Source: Lutimonas zeaxanthinifaciens (GTDB lineage Bacteria; Bacteroidota; Bacteroidia; Flavobacteriales; Flavobacteriaceae). Taken from it: a DNA stretch of 64,000 nucleotides. Where the stretch lies: assembly GCF_030503675.1 (NCBI RefSeq), contig NZ_CP129964.1, positions 2,542,001 through 2,606,000 on the forward strand, read 5' to 3'. Of this stretch, positions 47,764 to 55,464 are shown piece after piece. Each line of letters opens with the position of its first letter. Position 1 is the stretch's first letter. The notes beneath the pieces were generated by a model, which was not told the DNA's origin, did not search any database, and saw nothing but the letters and a program-made list of their open reading frames with translations. A program made the position numbers and the translations under genes.

Positions 47764-47997
47764 ATGCCCGTCAAAAGTTACCTTGCCCGTCCTCATAATG
47801 GGCGGTTCAGTGAGCTATTACATGAACTTTCGCTGATTGAAGGCTGCGATGTAATTCCGTCCACAAATCAGGAAGTCGCCGTTTTGGTGACAGATACCCA
47901 AACTGAATTAGAAGACAATAAACTTTTATCCCAAATCAATTCCATTGGCAGCTTAAAAATGCTTTCCATGGTTTCCGGGTTTGAGGTTGATTCTTAA
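47764..47997 (+). CDS. napD: NapD chaperone
   Basis: The 77-residue protein begins at the ATG 47764 (a GTG 18 bases upstream is also open). It has the ferredoxin-like NapD fold with SYLARP, GCDVIPSTNQEVAVLVT and ends 15 bases before napA. NapD binds the twin-arginine signal of NapA and controls its export. Its place as first gene of the operon is typical. Confidence 0.8.
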   Translation: MPVKSYLARPHNGRFSELLHELSLIEGCDVIPSTNQEVAVLVTDTQTELEDNKLLSQINSIGSLKMLSMVSGFEVDS

Positions 47998-48012
47998 TAA
48001 CCAAAATCAATT

Positions 48013-50340
48013 ATGATCAAACAAGTAAAAAGCAGAAGAGAATTTTTAAAGAAAATAGCCGCTGTTTCTGCTATGACGGCAGCAGCTTCACTTTTTCCAG
48101 GAATTGTATTTGCAGAAGAACAAATTGCGAATGCAGAATCATTTGGAGACCTTAAATGGAATAAGGCCCCATGCAGGTTCTGTGGTGTAGGGTGCGGTGT
48201 CCTTATTGGAATGGAAAACAACAAAGCCGTTGCGGTCAAAGGAGACCCGAATTCTCCGGTAAACAAAGGTTTATGCTGTGTTAAAGGATACCATCAGACG
48301 ATCTGTATGTATGCAGAAGACCGACTCACCCAACCGCTGGTCAAGAAAAACGGAACCTATGTTGAGACCAGCATGGAAGAAGCTCTGGACCTGGTGGCGT
48401 CAAAAATGAAGGAAACAATTGAAAAACACGGTAAAGATTCCGTTGCCATGTATACTTCAGGCCAGTCGACAATTCCGGAGGGCTATGTAGCATCGAAATT
48501 CATGAAAGGTGCCATAGGAACCAACAACCTGGATTGTAATGCAAGACTTTGTATGGCAAGTGCCGTAACCGGATTTTTATCCTCCTTTGGAGCAGACGAA
48601 CCCATGGGTTGTTATGAGGATATAGATCAGGCGGATGTGTTTATCACCTGGGGAAATAATATGGCCGAAATGCATCCGGTTCTATTTTCAAGAATGCTCG
48701 ATCAGCAACTGAAAAGAGGCGCTGAAATTATCGACTTTGCGACCCGGACAAGCAGATCCAGCACAGCTTCAAACAGATCAATTCTATTTCACCCGCAAAC
48801 TGACCTGGCAGTTGCCAATGCCATCGCTTTTGAAATTATAAAGAACGGATGGGTCAATGAAAAATTTGTTGAAGATCACTGTAATTTCTTTAAAGGACTT
48901 ACCGAGATTGGTTATGGGACCGAGGATAAATTTAATTTTACCGATGAACCGGAAAAAATTGATTTTGAGTCGTACCGAAATTTTTTAAATGATTATACAC
49001 CGGAAAAGGTTTCCAAGATATCCGGCGTTTCTGTAAAGGATATCAAATATCTGGCTAATTTATATGGAGACCCTAACAAAAAGGTCGTTTCTTACTGGTG
49101 CATGGGAGTCAACCAGCACACAAGAGGAACCTGGATGAACAACCTGATCTATAATATTCATCTTCTTACTGGGAAAATTTCTCAGCCTGGTAACGGACCG
49201 TTCTCTTTGACAGGACAACCCAGTGCCTGCGGAACGGCTCGGGAAGTTGGAACTTTTACGCATAAGCTTCCGAAAGGGGTAGTGATGAATGAGAAAAACA
49301 GAGAATTTGCCGCCAAGATCTGGAAAGTTCCTGTAGATAGAATTCCTTCAAAACCAACCTACCATGCTACTGAAATGTTCAGGGCATTGGACAGAGGGGA
49401 TATTAAATTTATCTGGACGCAGGTAACGAATCCATTGGTATCGCTTCCTAATGTTGGGCGTTTTACTGATGGTGCGAAAAAAGAAGACCGGTTTGTTGTG
49501 GTATCTGATGTATTCCCGACGCCAACTTCAGATGTTGCTGATGTGATTCTTCCTGCAGCCTGGCATATTGAAAAAAACGGCATGTACGGAAATTCGGAAA
49601 GAAGGACACAGCACTGGTTCAAAATGGTGGATCCTCCGGGGCAGGCTATGCCAGATGCATGGCAGACGATTGAGGTGGCCCGGCGTATGGGTTATGAAGA
49701 ATTGTTCCCGTATTCCAAGGACAATCACGAAGAAGAAATTTACAATGAATACAGACAGTTTCATGAAGGAAAAAAACATGGAATGGCGCCTTTGGAGCTC
49801 TTGAAAGAAAGATCAGGAGTCATCTGGCCATTTGTGGATGGCAAGGAAACCAAATGGAGGTTCAATGCCACTTATGACCCGGCCTGTGACAATGGAAAAC
49901 AGTTTCATTTTTACGGAAAACCTGATGGAAGAGCAGTGATCTGGCAAAGGCCTTATGAACCTGCTGCAGAATCTCCCGATACGGAATATCCGTTTTGGCT
50001 GAATACCGGACGAGTCATCGAACATTGGCATACGGGTTCCATGACCCGAAGAATTCCTGTTTTACACCAGGCGGTTCCCAATGCTTATGTGGAATTACAC
50101 CCTGAAGATGCAGAAGCTTATGGAATAAGAAACGGGGAACAGGTTAAAGTGATCTCGAGAAGAGGTACCACGGTACTTCCGGCATCGATCAATGAAAGAG
50201 GATTACCGACTAAAGGCCAGGTTTTCGTACCATTCTTTGATGAGAACATGATGATCAATGATGTAACCCTTGATGCTTTCTGCCCCATTTCAAAGGAACC
50301 GGATTTTAAAAAGTGTGCGGTTAAAATAGAAAAAGCCTAG
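48013..50340 (+). CDS. napA: Periplasmic nitrate reductase catalytic subunit
   Basis: The 775-residue molybdopterin enzyme reduces nitrate to nitrite. It has a twin-arginine signal ([13 protein letters not shown]), the [4Fe-4S] ligands C54, C57, C61 and C89 (CRFCGVGC and GLCCVKGY, with 27 residues before C89), and Mo ligand Cys180 in [11 protein letters not shown]. The length lies between the 723-residue Desulfovibrio and 828-residue E. coli enzymes. It is in the middle of the operon of electron-transfer genes. This would allow nitrate respiration or redox balancing in an otherwise aerobic organism. Confidence 0.93.
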   Translation: MIKQVKSRREFLKKIAAVSAMTAAASLFPGIVFAEEQIANAESFGDLKWNKAPCRFCGVGCGVLIGMENNKAVAVKGDPNSPVNKGLCCVKGYHQTICMYAEDRLTQPLVKKNGTYVETSMEEALDLVASKMKETIEKHGKDSVAMYTSGQSTIPEGYVASKFMKGAIGTNNLDCNARLCMASAVTGFLSSFGADEPMGCYEDIDQADVFITWGNNMAEMHPVLFSRMLDQQLKRGAEIIDFATRTSRSSTASNRSILFHPQTDLAVANAIAFEIIKNGWVNEKFVEDHCNFFKGLTEIGYGTEDKFNFTDEPEKIDFESYRNFLNDYTPEKVSKISGVSVKDIKYLANLYGDPNKKVVSYWCMGVNQHTRGTWMNNLIYNIHLLTGKISQPGNGPFSLTGQPSACGTAREVGTFTHKLPKGVVMNEKNREFAAKIWKVPVDRIPSKPTYHATEMFRALDRGDIKFIWTQVTNPLVSLPNVGRFTDGAKKEDRFVVVSDVFPTPTSDVADVILPAAWHIEKNGMYGNSERRTQHWFKMVDPPGQAMPDAWQTIEVARRMGYEELFPYSKDNHEEEIYNEYRQFHEGKKHGMAPLELLKERSGVIWPFVDGKETKWRFNATYDPACDNGKQFHFYGKPDGRAVIWQRPYEPAAESPDTEYPFWLNTGRVIEHWHTGSMTRRIPVLHQAVPNAYVELHPEDAEAYGIRNGEQVKVISRRGTTVLPASINERGLPTKGQVFVPFFDENMMINDVTLDAFCPISKEPDFKKCAVKIEKA

Positions 50341-50347
50341 GTAGATT

Positions 50348-51025
50348 ATGAAAAGATTGTTTATCATATTTTTGTTCGTCATCCTTCTGGCAGCTACCAT
50401 AGGTCTCTGGAGCTACAGTTATTTTGAATCGCTTGAAGAAGCCACGGTGAAGACGACAAGTATTCAGGAATATTCAAGTATTCCGTCTGAATCAGGAGTC
50501 TTTGAGAGGTCTCAGTATGCTCTGGAATACCAGATCATGCCTTTGGACAAGGACTACCAAAGAAACCTTAACAGCTATTATAAGAACAGAGCCTTCTACG
50601 GGGGACCTCCAACAGTTCCTCATCCTATTGAAGAAGGTAGTATCGGAGGCAGTAGTTGTTTGAAATGCCATGAGAACGGTGGATTTGTGCAAAAATTTGA
50701 AGCCTACACCCCGGTCACTCCACATCCGGACAAATTAAACTGTGTACAGTGCCATGTTCGTGTGAAGACACAGTCGAATTTTGTTGCTTCTTCCTGGACG
50801 GGAAACAAAGGATCCTCGCTTGATAACCAAGCGTTACTGAATAGTCCTCCGGTGGTTCCTCATCCTTTACAACTTAGGGAAAACTGTCTTTCGTGTCATG
50901 CCGGGCCAAGTGCAGCAAAGGAAATACGGACAACCCATCCGGAACGTGTGAATTGCCGACAATGCCATGTGATCAATGATAAAAAAACCAAAAATATAGG
51001 AACGTTCAAAAGAGCGACAAAATAG
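50348..51025 (+). CDS. Tetraheme NapB-like cytochrome c (tandem-duplicated)
   Basis: The 225-residue protein has an N-terminal signal or anchor (residues 5-22) and four CxxCH motifs: C104-C107-H, C132-C135-H, C180-C183-H and C203-C206-H. NapB has two. Here two NapB-like halves follow each other, each opening with a PPTVPHPI or PPVVPHPL motif and containing PHP or THP histidines that would be distal ligands. It likely passes electrons to NapA. The duplication is visible from motif order. It follows napA by seven bases. Confidence 0.82.
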   Translation: MKRLFIIFLFVILLAATIGLWSYSYFESLEEATVKTTSIQEYSSIPSESGVFERSQYALEYQIMPLDKDYQRNLNSYYKNRAFYGGPPTVPHPIEEGSIGGSSCLKCHENGGFVQKFEAYTPVTPHPDKLNCVQCHVRVKTQSNFVASSWTGNKGSSLDNQALLNSPPVVPHPLQLRENCLSCHAGPSAAKEIRTTHPERVNCRQCHVINDKKTKNIGTFKRATK

Positions 51026-51034
51026 TTAATTCTT

Positions 51035-51658
51035 ATGCGAAGAAGTATTCCTTTTAAAATAATAGCCATCACCATTGTTCTCCTAGTTGTTTCCTGTCAG
51101 GGAAGAAAAAAAGAGTACCATAATATCATTGATAAAATAAAAGCCCATAGTGCTGAAAACAGCAGGGACAGTATCGAGGAGCAAACCCTTTACAGTATGA
51201 ATGAGCTTGTTTCAATTGATGAAAATGATATTCATTTTTATATTAAAAAGCGTAAAGGAAGCATAAAGTCCTATGCATGCAGCGAGTGCCATAATAAACC
51301 GGTGGAACAACTTCAAAAAGAAGGCCTTGGAAAAAAGGCGCACTGGGATATTGTTATCAATCATGCCGATACCAAAACCATGAAATGTGCCTCATGTCAC
51401 AACGGAGAAGACATGAACAACTTAAAAAGTATCACCGGAGATCCCATAGATTTTGATCACAGCTATAAACTTTGTGGACAGTGTCATATTAAGCAGCAAA
51501 AAGACTGGATTGGCGGGGCCCATGGTAAAAATATCAGTGGCTGGAAAAGTGCCAGAGTTTCAAAACTTTGCGTGGAATGTCACAATCCCCATCAGCCACA
51601 GATTGAAAGCAGATGGCCCTCGAGATATAACACGGTAATGGTAGAAGAGCGAAAATAA
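51035..51658 (+). CDS. Tetraheme cytochrome c lipoprotein
   Basis: The 207-residue protein has a lipobox ending VVSC (Cys21) and four CxxCH motifs at C82, C118, C147 and C179. It lacks the single N-terminal membrane helix and fold typical of NapC/NrfH. It may tether electrons at the membrane between the Fe-S protein and NapB. No close named family is certain; it resembles cytochrome c3/c7-like proteins. It follows the NapB-like gene by nine bases. Confidence 0.75.
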   Translation: MRRSIPFKIIAITIVLLVVSCQGRKKEYHNIIDKIKAHSAENSRDSIEEQTLYSMNELVSIDENDIHFYIKKRKGSIKSYACSECHNKPVEQLQKEGLGKKAHWDIVINHADTKTMKCASCHNGEDMNNLKSITGDPIDFDHSYKLCGQCHIKQQKDWIGGAHGKNISGWKSARVSKLCVECHNPHQPQIESRWPSRYNTVMVEERK

Positions 51659-51686
51659 AACTTGACCTTAAAAAAACTTGACCTTA
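51658..51686. repeat. Tandem repeat before the Fe-S protein gene
   Basis: AAACTTGACCTTA occurs at 51658-51670 and again at 51674-51686, period 16. It lies between the cytochrome stop and the ATG at 51690 and so changes the spacing of that gap; no function is known. Confidence 0.55.
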
Positions 51687-51689
51687 CAT

Positions 51690-52745
51690 ATGATAAACAA
51701 GGATATTAAAAAATGGTTTTCACTGGACCTCGGACAAAAAAAAGAAAAATCATGTGGGTGTTCCGGAGGGCCCTGCTCCGGTGGAAGCAATTCCCGGCCC
51801 AAGGATGGTATTGATCAGGTATTCGATGTCAATATGAACAGAAGACAGGCATTTAGAAAACTTACGGCCGGGCTTTTGATCGGAGCGGGAGCAGCTAATG
51901 CTTCATGCAGCGTCACGGCAAGTGACAGCAGTAAAGAGAAATCTGAAATTGAATGGGAAGAATATTTCAAAGGGAACTATAAACTCATGTCTGAGGAAGA
52001 GAAAAACAAAACGGTCAATAGATTGGTAAGGTCTTATGAACTAAGAACAGGAAAAAAAATAAATATTTCTTCAAAAGATGCTGAACCGGATGTCCTTTTT
52101 GGCTATGCATTCAACATTTCCCAATGTCAGGGATATATGGACTGTGTCAATGCCTGTGTCGAAGAAAACAACCAGGACCGTGATTCGCAGATGCAGTATA
52201 TCAGAATCCATGAAATGAAGGACGGAAAAGGTTTGGATTTTGGGGAGGCCGATGATACATATTATCACGAAGTCCCCGCACAGGGCCATTTTTATCTGGG
52301 AACGCAGTGCTATCACTGTGACAACCCTCCTTGTATTGAAGTATGCCCTGTTGAAGCCACCTGGCGGGAGGAAGACGGGCTCGTTGTTATTGATTATGAC
52401 TGGTGTATCGGATGTCGCTATTGTATGGCTGCCTGCCCTTATGACGGAAGAAGGTTTAACTGGAGCACACCCGAGGTTCCTGAGGAAGAGGTCAATAAGA
52501 ATCAGCATTACCTGGGCAACCGTTTGAGGAAAAAAGGGGTCATGGAAAAATGTACTTTCTGTATTCAACGAAGCAGAAATGGGAAGAATCCCGCATGTGT
52601 TGATGCCTGCCCTACCGGAGCAAGAATATTTGGAAACCTATTAGATCCGGATAGTGAAATAAGATGGGTTCTGGCCAATAAAAAAGTATTCAGACTAAAA
52701 GAAGACCTGGGTACAGAGCCAAAGTTCTGGTATTATATGGATTAA
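51690..52745 (+). CDS. Four-cluster ferredoxin-like Fe-S protein (NrfC/HybA type)
   Basis: The protein has about 351 residues. An N-terminal extension of some 45 residues, with a Cys/Gly-rich patch (KSCGCSGGPCSGGSN), comes before a twin-arginine signal (NRRQAFRKL) that ends in ANASC, a possible lipidation site. Then come four Cys clusters: QCQGYMDCVNAC, QCYHCDNPPCIEVC, WCIGCRYCMAAC and KCTFCIQRSRNGKNPACVDAC. In the first the expected second Cys is Tyr. The protein would accept electrons from the NrfD subunit encoded next and pass them on. An alternative start is at 51834. Confidence 0.85.
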   Translation: MINKDIKKWFSLDLGQKKEKSCGCSGGPCSGGSNSRPKDGIDQVFDVNMNRRQAFRKLTAGLLIGAGAANASCSVTASDSSKEKSEIEWEEYFKGNYKLMSEEEKNKTVNRLVRSYELRTGKKINISSKDAEPDVLFGYAFNISQCQGYMDCVNACVEENNQDRDSQMQYIRIHEMKDGKGLDFGEADDTYYHEVPAQGHFYLGTQCYHCDNPPCIEVCPVEATWREEDGLVVIDYDWCIGCRYCMAACPYDGRRFNWSTPEVPEEEVNKNQHYLGNRLRKKGVMEKCTFCIQRSRNGKNPACVDACPTGARIFGNLLDPDSEIRWVLANKKVFRLKEDLGTEPKFWYYMD

Positions 52746-52763
52746 TCTCAGTAATTAGAAAAT

Positions 52764-53984
52764 ATGAAAGTGTTAAAAAAACTAGTCAAAGACAGTATCG
52801 TATATGTAACGCATGGAGGCATATATTATCATATCTGGATGGCCGTCCTGACGGCACTGATGCTTTTAGGTATGTTCTGCTATTTTCTGCAACTTGATCA
52901 GGGACTAAGTGTAACCGGAATGAATGACAGGGTCAGCTGGGGATTATACATTTCAAATTTTACATTTTTGGTTGGGGTAGCCGCAGCTGCCGTTATGCTG
53001 GTGCTACCAACTTATGTGCTAGAAGATTTTGACTTTAAACAAGCCGTACTGATTGGAGAAGGTATGGCCGTTGCCGCTTTGATCATGTGCCTGGCTTTTG
53101 TAGTGGCTGATATGGGAGGTCCTGCCCGACTGTGGCACATTATTCCATTTATAGGTGTTTTCAACTTTCCCAATTCCATGTTAACCTGGGATGTACTTGT
53201 ACTTAACGGATACCTGTTTATCAATTTATCTATTCCTTTTTATATCCTTTACCAACGGTATCAGGGAAAAACTCCTAATCCAAAAATTTATATTCCAGGG
53301 GTGTTCATTTCTGTTTTCTGGGCTTTTGCCATTCACCTTGTAACAGCATTTCTTTACCAGGGGCTGCAGGCTCGTCCGTTTTGGAACAATGCCCTGCTTG
53401 GACCTAAATTCCTGGCTTCAGCCTTTGCTGCAGGTCCGGCATTAATTATTATCGCTCTGGCAATTATCAGAAAATACACAGCGTTTAAAATTGAAGATAA
53501 AACCATAAAGAAAATTGCCATGGTAGTTACTGTCGCGGCACAGATCAATCTGATCATGCTTATTTCAGAATTATTTAAAGAATTTTATGCGCCAACGCAT
53601 CACAGTGAAAGCGCCTATTACCTATACTTCGGACTTCATGGCAAATCCAAGCTTGTTCCCTGGATCTGGACCGCCATATCGATGAATGTGATCGCCACCA
53701 TAGTGCTGACCTTCCATAAATTGAGGAATAACCTGACTATTTTGTACATCGCTTGTGGCCTTTTATTTCTGGGCATATGGATTGAGAAAGGCTTTGGATT
53801 AATCGTTCCGGGATTTATTCCCGGTCCCTGGGGAAAGATTGCAGAGTACTTCCCTACCCTTGTAGAAATAGGTGTAACTATCGGTATTTGGGCCATGGGT
53901 GCATTTATATTTTCCATTTTGGCAAGAACAGGAATTGCAATAGAAATGGGCCAACTTACTTATAAGGACAAGAAGGATTCTTAA
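52764..53984 (+). CDS. NrfD-family quinol-oxidising membrane subunit
   Basis: The 406-residue protein has about nine to ten membrane helices and NrfD/PsrC features: GLYISNFTFLVGVAAAAVML, ADMGGPARLWHIIPFIG and NSMLTWDVLVLNGYL. It should oxidise menaquinol and hand electrons to the Fe-S protein. In this operon it would replace NapC or NapGH as the link from the quinone pool to NapA. It lies 18 bases after the Fe-S gene. Confidence 0.87.
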   Translation: MKVLKKLVKDSIVYVTHGGIYYHIWMAVLTALMLLGMFCYFLQLDQGLSVTGMNDRVSWGLYISNFTFLVGVAAAAVMLVLPTYVLEDFDFKQAVLIGEGMAVAALIMCLAFVVADMGGPARLWHIIPFIGVFNFPNSMLTWDVLVLNGYLFINLSIPFYILYQRYQGKTPNPKIYIPGVFISVFWAFAIHLVTAFLYQGLQARPFWNNALLGPKFLASAFAAGPALIIIALAIIRKYTAFKIEDKTIKKIAMVVTVAAQINLIMLISELFKEFYAPTHHSESAYYLYFGLHGKSKLVPWIWTAISMNVIATIVLTFHKLRNNLTILYIACGLLFLGIWIEKGFGLIVPGFIPGPWGKIAEYFPTLVEIGVTIGIWAMGAFIFSILARTGIAIEMGQLTYKDKKDS

Positions 53985-54049
53985 GCCTGATAAAGTTGCA
54001 AATTTCAATTATCTTTACCTATCAGGAATAATTAGATTTATTTTTCTTT

Positions 54050-54454
54050 ATGATCTCTAAAAAAACGAAATACGGGCTCAAGGCAATGACCTATATTGCC
54101 AGAAATCAGGATCAAATGGTTCCCATTGCACAAATTGCTGAAGAAGAAAATATCCCTCACAAATTTTTGGAGAGTATTTTACTATTACTGAAAAAATCAG
54201 GATTTCTGGGTTCAAAAAAAGGCAAAGGCGGAGGTTATTATTTGAGAAAGGAAGCCTCTGAAATTTACATGACTGATCTGATGCGAATTCTCGAAGGCCC
54301 CATCGCTCCTGTGGCCTGCGTAAGTTTGAATTACTATGAAAAGTGCGATGACTGCGATGATGAAAAGAGCTGTAGCTTAAATAAACTGATGATTCAAGTC
54401 CGGGATGCCAACCTTAATGTCTTTAGAAATACTACTCTCGAAGATTTAAAATAA
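54050..54454 (+). CDS. Rrf2-family transcription regulator
   Basis: The 134-residue protein has an Rrf2 winged helix (KYGLKAMTYIARNQ, EENIPHKFLESILLLLKKSGFL, SKKGKGGGYYL) and four cysteines at 90, 99, 102 and 108 that may hold a cluster or sense redox. Spacing differs from IscR (C-x5-C-x5-C). It precedes the sulfur genes and probably controls them through the palindrome at 54513-54535. Its own promoter has TATCTTTA, one mismatch from the consensus. Confidence 0.82.
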   Translation: MISKKTKYGLKAMTYIARNQDQMVPIAQIAEEENIPHKFLESILLLLKKSGFLGSKKGKGGGYYLRKEASEIYMTDLMRILEGPIAPVACVSLNYYEKCDDCDDEKSCSLNKLMIQVRDANLNVFRNTTLEDLK

Positions 54455-54476
54455 ATACATTTTAACATTTCAAAAC

Positions 54477-54506
54477 TTGCAACTTTAATTTTTTTCTATA
54501 CATTTG
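54477..54506 (+). promoter_or_regulatory. Promoter of the sulfur-assimilation operon
   Basis: TTG (54477-54479), a 19-base spacer and TACATTTG (54499-54506) match the flavobacterial consensus well. The start of transcription would be near 54512, at the edge of the palindrome that follows. Confidence 0.6.
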
Positions 54507-54512
54507 CATCTT

Positions 54513-54535
54513 TATCCTACTATTCCGATAGGATA
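54513..54535. promoter_or_regulatory. Palindrome over the transcription start, candidate Rrf2 operator
   Basis: TATCCTA (54513-54519) and TAGGATA (54529-54535) are exact inverted arms around a nine-base centre (CTATTCCGA). It lies at about +1 to +23 of the promoter just upstream and 22 bases before the DUF2061 ATG. A bound regulator there would block transcription. The neighbouring Rrf2 gene is the natural candidate. Confidence 0.5.
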
Positions 54536-54557
54536 TATAGTTAAAGTATGTTAAAAT

Positions 54558-54791
54558 ATGTTAGTTGATAAATTTTATACGACGAAATCTTCAGATAGAG
54601 ACTCTCAGGGCAAAAGTTTTGTCAAGGCGATTAGCTGGAGAATCATAGGAACATTAGATACCATTGTTATTTCCTGGATTCTGACAGGTACGCTAACCCT
54701 GGCATTATCTATTGGGTCTATAGAACTTTTTTCAAAGTTTTTTCTCTATTACGGACATGAAAGGATTTGGAATATGATTAAATGGAAATAG
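54558..54791 (+). CDS. DUF2061 small membrane protein
   Basis: The 77-residue protein has two hydrophobic helices (FVKAISWRIIGTLDTIVISWILTG) and the family motif ELFSKFFLYYGHERIWN. DUF2061 proteins commonly head sulfate-assimilation operons in Bacteroidota; function is unknown. cysH begins at or just after its stop. Confidence 0.83.
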   Translation: MLVDKFYTTKSSDRDSQGKSFVKAISWRIIGTLDTIVISWILTGTLTLALSIGSIELFSKFFLYYGHERIWNMIKWK

Positions 54792-54793
54792 TT

Positions 54794-55423
54794 ATGAATG
54801 ATAGCATTTTACAAAAAGAACTAGATAAAGCAAATGCCTATTTACGAGCAAAAGATCCTGTTGAAATCATTCAATGGGCATTGGGTCAGGCAGAACGTCC
54901 AATTCTTACTACAAATTTTGGACCCTATTCGGCAAGTCTCGTGCACGCAGTAAACAAGGTAGTTAAAGATATAAAGGTTATTTGGTGTGATACAGGATAC
55001 AATACACCACATACTTATAGGTTTGCCAACGACCTGATAAAGAGGTTTGATCTGAACATGCATATTTACAGCCCAAAACTGACAGCTGGATTTAGAGATA
55101 TTACCACAGGAATTCCTCAAATAAATACTGAGGAGCACAAACGGTTTACAGAAGAGGTCAAACTCGAGCCCTTTAAACGTGCTCTTAAAGAACATAAGCC
55201 AGATGTCTGGTTTACGAACCTGAGAAAAGATCAAAGCGATTTCAGACGTACACTTGACATTCTGCATTTTGATAAAACCGGGATCTTAAAGGTGAGCCCT
55301 TTCTTTTACCATACGGAATTTGAGATGGAACTATATCTTCAGGAGTTTGGCTTGCCAAATGAGAAGAAGTATTATGATCCTACAAAAGTCCTTGCAAAAA
55401 GAGAATGCGGACTTCACCTTTAA
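54794..55423 (+). CDS. cysH: Phosphoadenylyl-sulfate reductase (CysH, PAPS type)
   Basis: The protein has about 209 residues from the ATG at 54794; an ATG at 54782 overlaps DUF2061 by ten bases and is also possible. It has the PP-loop-like TTNFGPYSASL, VIWCDTGYNTPHTY, NLRKDQSDFRRTL and the catalytic Cys near the C-terminus, RECGLHL. The two Cys pairs that hold the iron-sulfur cluster of APS reductases are missing, so it should use PAPS. It reduces PAPS to sulfite. The cysD and cysN genes expected next in related operons are not here. Confidence 0.87.
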   Translation: MNDSILQKELDKANAYLRAKDPVEIIQWALGQAERPILTTNFGPYSASLVHAVNKVVKDIKVIWCDTGYNTPHTYRFANDLIKRFDLNMHIYSPKLTAGFRDITTGIPQINTEEHKRFTEEVKLEPFKRALKEHKPDVWFTNLRKDQSDFRRTLDILHFDKTGILKVSPFFYHTEFEMELYLQEFGLPNEKKYYDPTKVLAKRECGLHL

Positions 55424-55464
55424 ATATGAATTGCACTTATAATTTAACCTCAGAATAATAAACA

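Noticed and set aside
51035-51658. NapC/NrfH identity for the tetraheme protein
   Set aside because: It has a lipobox, not a single membrane helix, and lacks the NapC/NrfH heme spacing I would expect.
50348-51658. Horizontal transfer of the cytochrome genes
   Set aside because: Base composition and codon use look like those of neighbouring genes and no mobile element lies near.
52071-52568. 165-codon minus-strand ORF inside the Fe-S protein gene
   Set aside because: It is antisense to four clear Cys clusters and has no start context or family match.
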